From Bacteroidia bacterium (GTDB lineage Bacteria > Bacteroidota > Bacteroidia > Flavobacteriales > Flavobacteriaceae): a stretch of 62,111 nt of DNA. The stretch is taken from assembly GCA_030430535.1 (NCBI GenBank), contig JAUIKY010000017.1, positions 1-62,111 of the forward strand, read 5' to 3'. Below the pieces are notes generated by a model. That model was not told the DNA's origin, made no database searches, and worked only from the letters and a program-made list of their open reading frames with translations. Below, piece after piece: positions 1 to 8,977 of this stretch (position 1 is the first letter of the stretch; each line of letters opens with the position of its first letter). Both the position numbers and the translations under genes were made by a program.

Positions 1-2
1 AC

Positions 3-200
3 CCACAAGGTGCAGCCAAAAGTTTTAGCCCCAACAATCCATACCAAGAAGAACGTATCATTAAAGGCGGGTCGTTTTTATGCCATGCTTCATACTGTGC
101 CAGCTTTAGGATTTCTGCTAAAATGGGAAATAGCATTGATTCTAGTTCTGACCACACCGGGTTTAGAACTGTGGTTACGCCTGATATGCTCTCTAACTAA
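3..200 (+). CDS. Formylglycine-generating enzyme (SUMF1-like), C-terminal fragment
   Basis: This is the last 65 codons of a gene that begins before the window. The frame contains GGSFLCHASYC followed by SIDSSSDHTGFRT, which matches the C-terminal signature of formylglycine-generating enzymes, where human FGE has a CxxxxC pair in the same setting. Both active-site cysteines are present, so the protein should be a real FGE and not one of the inactive paralogues. FGE oxidises a cysteine of type I sulfatases to formylglycine with a copper cofactor, usually on exported sulfatases in marine Bacteroidota. A longer open frame overlaps it in another phase but has no recognisable content. Sulfatase genes are expected upstream, outside the window. 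Confidence 0.88.
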   Translation, partial: PQGAAKSFSPNNPYQEERIIKGGSFLCHASYCASFRISAKMGNSIDSSSDHTGFRTVVTPDMLSN

Positions 201-223
201 AAGAAGGTATTTATATTATAAAA

Positions 224-253
224 AAGAGTCTTGACGAGTAGGTTAAGGCTCTT
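224..253 (+). terminator. Rho-independent terminator after the FGE gene
   Basis: The 9-base arms aagagtctt and aaggctctt pair with one G-U and are followed by a T-rich run. It lies 24 bases after the FGE stop. The second copy of the arm (aagagcc, near 303-309) could form an alternative longer hairpin. The rest of 254-484 is AT-rich and holds no gene that I can see. Confidence 0.6.
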
Positions 254-484
254 GGTTTTTAAAAACTGAAATCAAAAAACCAAAAACCTCCTACTGTCTT
301 TCGAAGAGCCTTCTTAAAATTTTAATTTTTTTTTAAGATTTAAAAAATCATTTTTAAATATTTTAGGGCGTTTTTTAACAAAACGTTCATTAAAATCTAA
401 AAAAATTCTAGAATAAAAAGTTTTTAAAATTATCGCATTATCAAAATAACAAATCGATACTATTAATTTTAATTACACTAAATC

Positions 485-1621
485 ATGAAACATTTTTTCC
501 ATTTATTTTTTAGTTTTTTTATTTTAATTTCTTTTTTTCCAAATCAAAATTACGCACAGGGTATTTCCCTGCACACACCATTCACTAAAATAGTAGCGCC
601 TCCCGGACAAGAAATCAACTATAATATTGAGGCCATAAACAACGGAAGCTCTATTAAAACGGCAAACATCAGTATTTCTGGGCTACCCAAAGAATGGACT
701 TACGATTTAAAATCTGGCGGATGGAACATCGAACAAATTTCCATATTACCAAGAGGCAAAGAAAAGCTTTCGTTAAAGGTAACCGTTCCAGTAAAAGTAG
801 AAAAAGGCACTTACCGCTTTAAAGTATTAGCTAACGGCTATACCGGACTCAATTTGGCTGTTAACGTATCAAAAGAAGGGACTTACCAAACCCAATTTAC
901 TTCAGAGCAGCCTAATATTGAAGGGGCTTCCAACACCTCCTTTACCTACAATGCTCATTTAAAAAACGGCACGAGCCAAAGCCAAGTTTATGCACTTAAA
1001 GCCATGCCGCCATCAGGATGGCGTGTTACTTTTAAAGCCAATGGCAAACAGGTGTCTTCGGTAAATGTTGACCCCAACGACACACAACGATTAACTATTG
1101 AAATAAAACCTTCTGAATACACAAAAAAAGGGTCGTACAAAGTACCCATTTTAGCCCAATCAGACCACACCAATTCTCGATTAGAACTAGAAACAGTTAT
1201 TACGGGCAACTACAGTTTGGCTCTAGTTACACCAACCCAACTTTTAAGCACCGATGCTACTGCTGGCGAAGAAAAAAAGATGAAACTTTTGGTAAAAAAC
1301 ACGGGGTCTGCTCCCTTAAACCAAATTAACCTTTCTGCTAGAACACCCTCCAACTGGAGTGTTGATTTCAAACCCAAGGAAATCTCGCTGCTTGAAGCTG
1401 GAAAAACAAAGGAGATAGAAGCGATAATCAACGTTAATGAAAAAGCCTTATCAGGAGATTACGAAACTAATTTTGAAGCTAGGGCCACAGAAGCCTCTGC
1501 CCTGAGCAAATTCAGGATTACCGTAAACGCCTCATTATTCTCGGGCTGGTTTGGCCTTTTAATCATACTTACCGCTTTAGGCTCTGTTTATTTCTTAATA
1601 CGTAAATACGGAAGACGATAA
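485..1621 (+). CDS. Secreted, C-terminally anchored NEW3-domain protein of an ABC exporter operon
   Basis: This 378-residue protein has a signal peptide (about residues 1-25, ending NYAQ) and one C-terminal membrane span (about 352-371) followed by RKYGRR. The region between is a run of Ig-like beta domains. The last one (about 265-345, with GSAPLNQINL and PSNWSVDF) looks like a NEW3 domain (alpha-galactosidase-associated, COG1470 type). It would sit on the periplasmic face of the inner membrane. The ABC ATPase gene starts 2 bases after its stop and the permease follows, so the three genes are one operon, and this protein is likely the periplasmic partner of the transporter. The substrate is unknown. 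Confidence 0.8.
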   Translation: MKHFFHLFFSFFILISFFPNQNYAQGISLHTPFTKIVAPPGQEINYNIEAINNGSSIKTANISISGLPKEWTYDLKSGGWNIEQISILPRGKEKLSLKVTVPVKVEKGTYRFKVLANGYTGLNLAVNVSKEGTYQTQFTSEQPNIEGASNTSFTYNAHLKNGTSQSQVYALKAMPPSGWRVTFKANGKQVSSVNVDPNDTQRLTIEIKPSEYTKKGSYKVPILAQSDHTNSRLELETVITGNYSLALVTPTQLLSTDATAGEEKKMKLLVKNTGSAPLNQINLSARTPSNWSVDFKPKEISLLEAGKTKEIEAIINVNEKALSGDYETNFEARATEASALSKFRITVNASLFSGWFGLLIILTALGSVYFLIRKYGRR

Positions 1622-1623
1622 TC

Positions 1624-2604
1624 ATGGCACCTATTATAAAACTTGAAAATCTTAGTAAAAAATACGGAAGCTTTTATGCCGTCAACCATTTAAACCTCGA
1701 AATTAACAAAGGAGAGATTTTTGGTCTTTTAGGCCCCAATGGAGCAGGAAAATCCACTACAATATTAATGATGCTGGGCCTTACCGAACCCCATTCCGGT
1801 CAGGCTACCGTTTGTGGATTTAATGCAACCACGCACCCTATCGAGGTTAAAAAAAGAGTGGGTTACCTCCCCGACACTTTAGGCTTTTACGATAATAGTA
1901 CAGGACTGGAAAATTTAGTATACATAGCCATGCTTAATAGACAAGATACTGGTTCTGCAACCCAAAAGGCCAAAGAACTGCTTACGCGGGTTGGTCTAAA
2001 AAATGACATGCACAAAAAGTTAGCGGCCTATTCCAGAGGCATGAAACAACGCTTGGGATTGGCCGAAGTCCTTATAAAAAATCCAGAGATAATTATTTTA
2101 GATGAGCCCACATTGGGGATTGACCCAAATGGTGTTAGGGAGTTTTTGCAACTCATCCGTAAGTTAAGTAAAGAAGAGCAGCTTACCGTACTGTTATCTT
2201 CCCATAATCTGCACCAAGTACAACAAGTGTGCGACCAAGTGGGGCTTTTTGTGGATGGAAAATTAATCGCAAAAGGCGATATCCCTACCCTATCAAAAGA
2301 GTTATTTCTTGAAGAGCCATTTATTACAGAGGTTAAGCTATACGAAAACCATACCGAAAACCAATCAACTATAAAGCAATTACTTTTAGAAGTAGAACAT
2401 GTGATAACAGTAAGGATTCAACCTGAGCGAATTTTTATCTATTGTAAAAATGATGTGACTTCGGCTATTGCTAAAAAATTAATCAATTCCAATTTTAACA
2501 TCAAATCCTTGTATTTAAGAGAATTTGGACTGGATGATATCTATCAACGCTATTTTGAAAAGAAAAATGAAAACGATAAGCAAACTATACAAACCATTGT
2601 ATAA
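1624..2604 (+). CDS. ABC transporter ATP-binding protein
   Basis: The 326-residue protein has a Walker A GPNGAGKST at residues 37-45, a signature region YSRGMKQRLG at about 136-145 and a Walker B IILDEPTLGID at about 157-167. The C-terminal 100 residues are the variable tail seen in ATPases of ABC-2 type exporters. It would power the permease encoded downstream, whose start lies inside this gene (38-base overlap), which suggests translational coupling. The operon layout of NEW3 protein, ATPase and permease resembles exporter units seen in Bacteroidota. The exported substrate cannot be told from the sequence. Confidence 0.93.
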   Translation: MAPIIKLENLSKKYGSFYAVNHLNLEINKGEIFGLLGPNGAGKSTTILMMLGLTEPHSGQATVCGFNATTHPIEVKKRVGYLPDTLGFYDNSTGLENLVYIAMLNRQDTGSATQKAKELLTRVGLKNDMHKKLAAYSRGMKQRLGLAEVLIKNPEIIILDEPTLGIDPNGVREFLQLIRKLSKEEQLTVLLSSHNLHQVQQVCDQVGLFVDGKLIAKGDIPTLSKELFLEEPFITEVKLYENHTENQSTIKQLLLEVEHVITVRIQPERIFIYCKNDVTSAIAKKLINSNFNIKSLYLREFGLDDIYQRYFEKKNENDKQTIQTIV

Positions 2605-3607
2605 TACAATACCAAATATTTGGATTCCATTCCAGTTAAAAGGGACGGCATCCATCAACACCCCAAACCCTTTTTGGGTTATGGTAAAAAAAGAAATCAC
2701 AGACCATGTAAGAAGTTGGCGTTTTATTGTCCTCCTTTTACTAATGGCTATTACGTGTTTTGGTAGCCTTTACATTTCATTGGGCCAACTAAGCGAAGCT
2801 ATAAATAATTTTAAGGACCCCAACCGCATGTTTGTGTATTTAAGACTGCTTACAATCTCAGACGGCACCTTACCACCTTTTCATGCTGTTATTGGGTTGC
2901 TGGGACCACTATTAGGAATAAGCCTTGGCTTTGACGCTATAAATTCTGAACATAATAAAGGCTCTTTGGTTCGAGTTGTTTCGCAACCCATATACCGTGA
3001 TTATATTATAAACGCTAAATTTATTTCCGCTCTAATAATAATTTTCACGCTCTTTTTTTCTCTGGGTTTCTTACTTCTAGGCTGTGGTATATTAGTAACT
3101 GGACTAACCCCTACCCCAGAAGAGTTTTTAAGAATAACGACCTTTATTTTAGTTAGCATCGTTTACGTATCTTTTTGGTTAAATCTTTCCATTCTATTTT
3201 CAATAAAATTTAAACAGGCGGCTACTTCAGCATTAACTGCCATTTCAGTCTGGCTGTTTTTTGCGATTTTTTATCAAATTTTGATAAACATGGTAGCCAA
3301 GGCTGTTATTCCTTCTACCATAGCCAACCCGGGTCGAATTATGACCTACAAAAAATTCTTTATGGGATTGATGAATGTTGCCCCTAGCCAATTATACACC
3401 GATGCCACAACCTCTTTATTGGCACCAAGCGTAAGGAGTTTAGGTCCACTTACTTTTAGCCAAACTATTGGAGCCATTCCATCAGCACTTCCTTTAAGAG
3501 AAAGTTTACTTATTACATGGCCCCAACTAACAGGACTTGTTGCCACAACTATAGTGTGTTTTGCAGTTTCGTATTTTCTGTTTATGAAACGTGAAATAAG
3601 GGCTTAA
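2567..3607 (+). CDS. ABC-2 type transporter permease
   Basis: I start this 346-residue protein at the ATG at 2567, since the upstream extension (from 2525) lies deep inside the ATPase gene. It has a cytoplasmic N-terminus, then about six hydrophobic spans: FIVLLLLMAITCFG, LLGPLLGISLGFDA, an IIIFTLFFSLGFLLL stretch, IVYVSFWLNLSILF, ALTAISVWLFFAIF and a last one before FLFMKREIRA. GFDAINSEHNKGSL is typical of ABC-2 permeases of the NosY/YhaP type. It forms the membrane channel with the preceding ATPase. A strong terminator follows 35 bases after the stop. Confidence 0.88.
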   Translation: MKTISKLYKPLYNTIPNIWIPFQLKGTASINTPNPFWVMVKKEITDHVRSWRFIVLLLLMAITCFGSLYISLGQLSEAINNFKDPNRMFVYLRLLTISDGTLPPFHAVIGLLGPLLGISLGFDAINSEHNKGSLVRVVSQPIYRDYIINAKFISALIIIFTLFFSLGFLLLGCGILVTGLTPTPEEFLRITTFILVSIVYVSFWLNLSILFSIKFKQAATSALTAISVWLFFAIFYQILINMVAKAVIPSTIANPGRIMTYKKFFMGLMNVAPSQLYTDATTSLLAPSVRSLGPLTFSQTIGAIPSALPLRESLLITWPQLTGLVATTIVCFAVSYFLFMKREIRA

Positions 3608-3641
3608 CTCGCTTAACCCAAAAACTATAAAATAAAGAAAT

Positions 3642-3687
3642 AAAAAGAAGGTCCTCTAAAAATTAATTTTTAGAGGACCTTCTTTTT
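3642..3687. terminator. Perfect 23-bp-arm bidirectional terminator
   Basis: Arms at 3642-3664 and 3665-3687 are exact reverse complements, with a GC-containing core (aggtcctct / agaggacct) and A-rich and T-rich flanks on either side. It closes the ABC exporter operon and could also stop transcription from the right. Confidence 0.9.
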
Positions 3688-3758
3688 ATAATGAGATGTA
3701 AGCATAAATGTTTTTTGTAATCAAAAAAACTGAGTTAAAACCCAGCCCTCTGTTAACC

Positions 3759-3933
3759 CAATCCAAGAACAGGAAAGGTGATTCCTGGGAAAACATTGAT
3801 GACGAATCTTTCTTTAAAAATCTTAAAAATAAAACGTATATATCATTTTGATTTTAAAACTTTAGAACAGGCCAAGACCGCTATTTTTGAATACGTAAAA
3901 ATATGGGGCACCAGAAAACGAACGCACTCGTAA
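3759..3933 (+). pseudogene. IS3-family transposase (OrfB) C-terminal relic
   Basis: One frame reads QSKNRKGDSWENIDDESFF and continues to KNKTYI. After a one-base phase change near 3845 another reads YHFDFKTLEQAKTAIFEY and ends KIWGTRKRTHS before two stops. This is the familiar C-terminal part of an IS3-family integrase-type transposase (DDE core end: SFF, then the F-x-T-x-E-x-A region). About 58 codons remain. There is no start, no orfA and no terminal repeats, so it is a dead remnant. Spacing of the motif pieces is normal, so the frameshift is the main internal lesion. Confidence 0.8.
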
Positions 3934-3944
3934 TAGGTATATAA

Positions 3945-3995
3945 AAGCCCTTACAGATGGCAAGCCCTTACAGATGGCAAGCCCTTACAGATGGC
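3945..3995. repeat. Three perfect tandem copies of a 17-bp unit
   Basis: The unit aagcccttacagatggc occurs three times head to tail without a mismatch (3945-3961, 3962-3978, 3979-3995). It lies just past the IS3 relic and before the stop of the DUF1989 gene. The unit length is not a multiple of three and no gene reads through it. Confidence 0.95.
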
Positions 3996-4030
3996 GTAAT
4001 AAATAAATTTTTCAAACTTGAGAAAAAGTT

Positions 4031-4621
4031 TTAGTTCGACTCGATTACAAAATGAATTGGCTTAAATGTGCCTCCATTGCTATCTTCAGCAGAACATGCC
4101 GTGAGCCCTACAAGTAAATCCATTTGTGCTTCTAATTTAATGTAATCCCCGGCTATAGTGGTTGGCGGAAGCACAGAAATCTTACCCTTTGGGTCAAGTT
4201 GTACATTCATAAAAATATTGAATGCTGTAGGAATATCATCTGCAGTAACCCCAAAAGGCTTTAAATTTACGTGCAAATTCTCTAAGCAACTGGGATGGTA
4301 CCCGGTGTGATTGTACATAAACTCAAAAGTTTCCTTACTACAGGGCGCCAATAAAAAATCATTTCTGCCATTAGTATCTTCCACAATTTTCAACATTCTA
4401 TTAGACCTGTTAGACCAGAGATAATGCCCTGTAGTAAGCAGTATGGTTTCTTCAAAATCGAAGGTTTTTCCTGATGAGATTTTTTCATTTAAATCGAATC
4501 TATTAAATAAAACCATATCACTTACCTGTTTACCAAGAGGGTCTATTACGGTTAACACATTACCTTTTTCTAGATAGAAAGCTTTTCCGCTTTGCGGGGT
4601 TATAACATTTACTTGCTTCAT
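4031..4621 (-). CDS. Urea carboxylase-associated family protein (DUF1989)
   Basis: The 196-residue protein has the family features LEKGNVLTVIDPLGKQVSDM near the N-terminus, DFLLAPCSKE and NLHVNLKPFGV in the middle and CSAEDSNGG near the C-terminus. DUF1989 proteins are cupin-like and are encoded next to guanidine/urea carboxylases and related nitrogen-compound enzymes. Their chemistry is poorly defined. Here there is no carboxylase. The partner is a YqcI/YcgG-type protein whose stop lies one base before this start, so the two are certainly co-transcribed. A role in metabolism of a guanidine- or amine-containing compound is an inference from family context only. Confidence 0.85.
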   Translation of the reverse strand: MKQVNVITPQSGKAFYLEKGNVLTVIDPLGKQVSDMVLFNRFDLNEKISSGKTFDFEETILLTTGHYLWSNRSNRMLKIVEDTNGRNDFLLAPCSKETFEFMYNHTGYHPSCLENLHVNLKPFGVTADDIPTAFNIFMNVQLDPKGKISVLPPTTIAGDYIKLEAQMDLLVGLTACSAEDSNGGTFKPIHFVIESN

Positions 4622-4622
4622 T

Positions 4623-5303
4623 TCACTTATTTTTATGATTGAATGGGCATTTCCATCCTGCTTCTACTTGCCTACCGCTGTACTGTTTCGTTTCAGAATC
4701 TTCTCCAAAATCTCTTAATGTTGGGTTTATATACCCTTGCAAATCCTTATCCCTTTTTCTGATGCGTTTTTTTACTCTTAAAAATCCACCTATTTTACGC
4801 AATCTTTCAAATTGCCAATGCAAATTAAAAACAACTGCCGGATAAGGACTCTGCCGTGCCTTTCGGGAGCCATTTGGATGCAACCCCACTATGTAAAAAG
4901 CTTTTCCTTTTAAACTAAAACTAAAGTTAGAGCTTTCGGGGTCTTTGCTCACCGATTTATCCCATTCGTAGTCATCCAATTCGTGAAGGTTTTGTAACAT
5001 TTTCCAAAGTGTTTTCTCAAAACCTATTTCAGTTTGAAACGATTCATTAGGAAAAACAGCAATGAAGGATTGAAACACATTCGAATTGAAATCATATTGA
5101 CCTATATACCCTTCTAAGTCCATAAGCAGTTTTAACAAAGAGGCATCTTCCCCCATTGAAGGATATGTTTTTAAGTGATAATTACCCATCTTAAATAAAG
5201 CTTTCGCCATAACACAAGGATGGTCGTTCTTTAAAATGAATTTTCTAAAATCATTTTCAATGGCTTGGTCATTAATAACTTTATTTTCTTTCACGAAATC
5301 CAT
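4623..5303 (-). CDS. YqcI/YcgG family protein (GntA-like heme-dependent N-hydroxylase family)
   Basis: The 226-residue protein carries the family hallmarks SFSLKGKAFYIVGLHPNGSR (about 130-150), the YPAVVFNLHWQFERLR block, RKRDKDLQGYINPTLRDFG and the end QYSGRQVEAGWKCPFNH. This family (PF08892) includes GntA, a heme-dependent enzyme that N-hydroxylates a guanidine-type intermediate in guanitoxin synthesis. No other guanitoxin genes are here, so the substrate must differ or be unknown. The gene is first in a two-gene operon with the DUF1989 gene and is divergent from the YetF-like gene, with a 212-base shared upstream region. Confidence 0.82.
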   Translation of the reverse strand: MDFVKENKVINDQAIENDFRKFILKNDHPCVMAKALFKMGNYHLKTYPSMGEDASLLKLLMDLEGYIGQYDFNSNVFQSFIAVFPNESFQTEIGFEKTLWKMLQNLHELDDYEWDKSVSKDPESSNFSFSLKGKAFYIVGLHPNGSRKARQSPYPAVVFNLHWQFERLRKIGGFLRVKKRIRKRDKDLQGYINPTLRDFGEDSETKQYSGRQVEAGWKCPFNHKNK

Positions 5304-5515
5304 TTGAGTTGTTTGTTGTTTTGAAATTCAACCAGGTACATGTAAGTATAAACTTAGAACAAACTTGATAATTGCCAGTACTTAATCACTTCATAAATTA
5401 CCTCTATCACAAATAGTTAAATAGATTTGAACAACACCAAATGAGTTATTATTATAACAAATAGAGCCCAATTAAACCATTATTACCGGTTATATTTAAA
5501 TCAAATTGAAAGACT

Positions 5516-6034
5516 ATGACTTTTACAGAAACCTTATGGTTAATTTTATCAGTATTCGGAATATTTTCTATAGTTATAATAATTACGCGCATCTTCGGGT
5601 TAAGAACGTTTGCAAAAATGTCAAGTTTCGATTTTGCTTCTACAATTACCGTAGGTTCTGTATTAGCCAGTATTATTCTCAATAGTGATTATTCTTTGGC
5701 TAAAGGCGGCATAACATTAGTAGCTATTATAGGGTTTCAATCATTATTTTCTTTCTTGGTAAGAAAAAATGATTCGTTTAAACGGATTTTTACCAATAAA
5801 CCACAGTTAATAATGTTTAATGGCAAAATTCTTTATAATAAACTTAAACAATGTAATATTGGTGAAGACGATTTAACAGCTAAGCTAAGGGAAGCTAATG
5901 TTCATGGTTTTAATGAAGTTAAAGCCGTAATTTTTGAAAGTACAGGCGATATTTCTGTAATTCACAATAATGAAAACAAGAGCATAAAGCCAGAAATATT
6001 AACTAACATTGAGACTGATATTTTGAATGATTAA
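5516..6034 (+). CDS. YetF-like DUF421 membrane protein
   Basis: The 172-residue protein has three N-terminal membrane spans (about residues 5-25, 40-58 and 64-82) containing GLRTFAKMSSFDFASTITVG, the DUF421 signature. A cytoplasmic domain follows with IMFNGKILYNKLKQCNIGEDDL and KAVIFESTGDISVI. The layout matches YetF/YdfR-type proteins, reported to aid spore or membrane functions in Bacillus, though their biochemistry is unclear. It stands alone, divergent from the GntA-like gene. The following 278 bases (6035-6312) show no gene and no clear hairpin. Confidence 0.85.
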   Translation: MTFTETLWLILSVFGIFSIVIIITRIFGLRTFAKMSSFDFASTITVGSVLASIILNSDYSLAKGGITLVAIIGFQSLFSFLVRKNDSFKRIFTNKPQLIMFNGKILYNKLKQCNIGEDDLTAKLREANVHGFNEVKAVIFESTGDISVIHNNENKSIKPEILTNIETDILND

Positions 6035-6312
6035 GCTTACAAAAACCTAATTGACCGAGGTTTACTGATTAGGCTTTGACAGGACTTGGTATAATTTTTT
6101 AGGGAACCTATCTATGCGCGAAGCAAAGCATTTATTAAAAGTTTCTTTAAAAGGTTAAATATCCACTTGAACTATTTTCCCTTGTTAAGCGATAGTCATG
6201 GTATTAGAGGCGCTATGAAGAAAATACTGGCAGTATCTCACTAAGTGTGTGAAGTTTAAATATCGGGAGGTGTAACATAAAGAAAGATATAATATTAAAA
6301 TGAAGGTTAAGG

Positions 6313-6579
6313 TTATTTATTGCCCTTAACTTCTTCTTGGGTTAAAACGATATACAACATAATACTATTTAAAACCGTACATATCCCATTGGGGATAATA
6401 ATTGGCCAATCTTTTTTCATTATTCCATATATCGTCCATAACAAAACGCCCAGTAATAAAATGATGAACATAAACGGGCTTACATCCCGTACTTTTTTTG
6501 TTTTTAAAGCTTTAAAAATTTGTGGCAATACTGCAATAGTTGTAAAAACCCCCGCTAAAACTCCTATAACCTCTTCCAT
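6313..6579 (-). CDS. SemiSWEET sugar transporter
   Basis: The 88-residue protein has three membrane spans and the PQ-loop motif TTIAVLPQIFKALKTKKVRD in the first repeat. This is the size and layout of bacterial SemiSWEETs, which form dimers that let sugars cross the inner membrane down their gradient. WTIYG and PNGICTVLNS in the second and third spans hold the conserved Trp and Asn that line the sugar site in the family. It stands alone on the minus strand downstream of the catalase operon. Confidence 0.9.
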   Translation of the reverse strand: MEEVIGVLAGVFTTIAVLPQIFKALKTKKVRDVSPFMFIILLLGVLLWTIYGIMKKDWPIIIPNGICTVLNSIMLYIVLTQEEVKGNK

Positions 6580-6631
6580 AATTTAAATGCAAGCTCAATA
6601 AACTGTTAAACTCAATTTTAGAATCAGTAAT

Positions 6632-6721
6632 TTATAAAAAGGCTGGAACTTCCGCTACTGCAGAAACCCCAACCTTACCATCCCTAATAAACTCAATCTT
6701 TATTTTTCTGCGAGGAACCAT
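6632..6721 (-). CDS. Possible 29-residue peptide directly after the catalase stop
   Basis: An ATG lies immediately after the catalase stop codon and opens a 29-codon frame starting MVPRRKIKIEFIRDGK and ending in a hydrophobic AEVPAFL. The exact stop-start abutment and the protein-like composition are the only support. It could be coupled to catalase translation or be a remnant of a longer catalase tail. I do not recognise it. Confidence 0.25.
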   Translation of the reverse strand: MVPRRKIKIEFIRDGKVGVSAVAEVPAFL

Positions 6722-8854
6722 TTATGCTGGCACTTTAGATGCGACGGGCATCCTATCCCAGTTCCGATGTTTGGCTATGGCTTCTACAAATTTCTTTGGC
6801 TTTTCGTTTATTAAAATGGCCTTATCATCTTTATAGTTTACCACAAAAGTTTCATCAATTAAATTTTCCCCTTCTGCCATGGCCGCAATAGCTTTGCAGT
6901 GCTTAAATGCTTCATTGATGAACTTTAGGTATTTTGATTCGTTTTTTAGAACATCAATTGATTTTTTTCCACCAGGTATATACACAGCATCGAACAATAC
7001 ACTTTCTGTTGTAACAATAGAGGCATCCACCTCGTGTTCCATATTCTCATCGCACTTAACCGTACCGCCACGAGGAGCAATAAATTTTAGGATGGCACCT
7101 TCTTTTTCCAGAACTGTTTTCATTTCTTTATAATCGCTCATTGAAAAACCATCTGCCACTAATACGCCAATTTGCCTTGTAGCTATACTGTTAAAATTAG
7201 TACGGGATTGGCTAAGTGCAGAATCACTTTCCAGATAATTTTTCTTTTTGATAGGTTGGTGCTTATTTACATCGGCATCGGCTCCTATGGCCTGATTAAT
7301 AGGTGCCTCGATATTTTTAGGCACTTTGAGCCCAAGGCCCTCGGCTACCTTTTTTGCTAAATCGTCGTCAATTTGCGCGATTTGGTAAAGCATCCGTTCT
7401 TTAATGCCCTGCTGCGTACATTTGCCCAACTCGAACGTGTAGGCTTCAGCTATATGCTGTTTTTCCCAATCGGCCAAACTTCTATAAAACAATGCGGGTT
7501 GCGAATAGTGGTCGTTAAAGCTCTCGCTTCTTGTTCTTACTTTTTTCGCATCGATTCGCTCTTCAAAAGAATGGAATGCTCCTTCGGACATTTTGGCTAA
7601 ATGCGGACATCCGTCTCCCAAAGAATTGGGGAAATATGCTGTTTGGCCCTTAGGGATATCCATTTGCATGTGTCCGTCGCGTTGGTTATTGTGAGTTTCC
7701 GTTATAGGTCTGTTAATGGGGATTTGATGAAAATTAGGCCCACCCAGTCTTGAAAGCTGTGTGTCGCGATAAGAAAACAGCCTCCCTTGAAGCAGGGGGT
7801 CGTTTGTAAAATCGATACCCGGTATAATGTGACCAGGGAGAAAGGCCACTTGCTCGGTTTCTGCAAAAAAGTTTTCTGGGTTTCTGTTAAGGGTCATTTT
7901 ACCAATAACCTCAACAGGTACCAGTTCTTCCGGGATGAGTTTGGTAGGATCCAACAGATCGAACTCAAATTTATGTTCATCATTTTGGGGCACCACTTGA
8001 ATACCAAGTTCCCACTCTGGGTAATGGCCGGCCTCTATGGCTTCCCATAAATCGCGACGGTGGAAATCTGGGTCTGCACCATTTATTTTTACGGCTTCGT
8101 CCCAAGTTACCGAGTGCACGCCTAATTTAGGTTTCCAATGGAACTTTACAAAAAACGACTCTCCCTCTTTATTGATTAGCCGGAAGGTGTGAATACCGAA
8201 ACCTTCCATCATACGCAAACTTCTCGGTATTGCTCTATCGCTCATTACCCAAATATGGTTATGCAAAGTTTCCGTAGATCGCGACACAAAATCGTAAAAG
8301 GTATCGTGAGCAGATGCAGCTTGCGGAATTTCATTATTGGGTTCTGGTTTAACAGAGTGTATTAAATCTGGAAATTTCATAGCATCTTGAATAAAGAAAA
8401 TAGGCATATTGTTACCTACCAGATCCCATGTGCCTTCTTCTGTATAAAACTTTACAGCAAAACCACGCACATCCCTTGCCAAATCGGCCGAACCTTTAGA
8501 CCCCGCTACTGTAGAAAACCTAACAAACACAGGGGTTTTTCGCTTAGTGTCAGTAAAAATGCCAGCCTTACTATATTTTTTGATGCTTTTGTACAATTCA
8601 AAATACCCATGTGCGCCACTACCTCTGGCATGAACAATTCGTTCTGGAATACGCTCATGATCAAAATGGGTGATTTTTTCTCTTAAAAGAAAATCTTCCA
8701 GTAGAGTAGCTCCTCTCTCCCCAGCTTTTAATGAGTTATTGGTATCGTTTACCTTAACCCCTTGGTTTGTTGTCATTACATTATGCTTAGCATCTTTCTC
8801 AAACTGTTCAAGCTGTTGCTTTTTTTTGTTTTTTGGGGCGCCTTTGTTTGCCAT
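6722..8854 (-). CDS. katE: Large-subunit catalase with C-terminal DJ-1/GATase-like domain (KatE/HPII type)
   Basis: The 710-residue protein is a clade 2 large-subunit catalase that breaks hydrogen peroxide into water and oxygen. The catalytic His region ([13 protein letters not shown]) is at about residues 70-82, [20 protein letters not shown] follows, and the Asn region is [10 protein letters not shown]. The heme-ligand Tyr motif [13 protein letters not shown] lies at about 365-377. The last 150 residues (from [16 protein letters not shown]) form the flavodoxin/DJ-1-like domain found only in large-subunit catalases. It is third in a minus-strand run after a PA2169-like protein and a general-stress SDR, which suggests a stress or stationary-phase regulon. 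The start ATG at 8854 precedes a Lys-rich N-terminus. Confidence 0.96.
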   Translation of the reverse strand: MANKGAPKNKKKQQLEQFEKDAKHNVMTTNQGVKVNDTNNSLKAGERGATLLEDFLLREKITHFDHERIPERIVHARGSGAHGYFELYKSIKKYSKAGIFTDTKRKTPVFVRFSTVAGSKGSADLARDVRGFAVKFYTEEGTWDLVGNNMPIFFIQDAMKFPDLIHSVKPEPNNEIPQAASAHDTFYDFVSRSTETLHNHIWVMSDRAIPRSLRMMEGFGIHTFRLINKEGESFFVKFHWKPKLGVHSVTWDEAVKINGADPDFHRRDLWEAIEAGHYPEWELGIQVVPQNDEHKFEFDLLDPTKLIPEELVPVEVIGKMTLNRNPENFFAETEQVAFLPGHIIPGIDFTNDPLLQGRLFSYRDTQLSRLGGPNFHQIPINRPITETHNNQRDGHMQMDIPKGQTAYFPNSLGDGCPHLAKMSEGAFHSFEERIDAKKVRTRSESFNDHYSQPALFYRSLADWEKQHIAEAYTFELGKCTQQGIKERMLYQIAQIDDDLAKKVAEGLGLKVPKNIEAPINQAIGADADVNKHQPIKKKNYLESDSALSQSRTNFNSIATRQIGVLVADGFSMSDYKEMKTVLEKEGAILKFIAPRGGTVKCDENMEHEVDASIVTTESVLFDAVYIPGGKKSIDVLKNESKYLKFINEAFKHCKAIAAMAEGENLIDETFVVNYKDDKAILINEKPKKFVEAIAKHRNWDRMPVASKVPA

Positions 8855-8977
8855 GATTGTGTTGGATTAACGATTGTTAAAAATTTGAGTCCTAATCTCC
8901 TAATTTTTAACAAGTCCGATTGACGCAAAAACATTATTACTTTGCTGTTATACAATATTATAATTGTGAGTTATAAA

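Noticed and set aside
10-234. Open frame of 74 codons at the window start
   Set aside because: The overlapping frame 3-200 has the clear FGE C-terminal signature; this one has no recognisable content.
3945-3995. Tandem 17-bp repeats considered as a CRISPR remnant
   Set aside because: There are no spacers between the units and no cas genes in the window.
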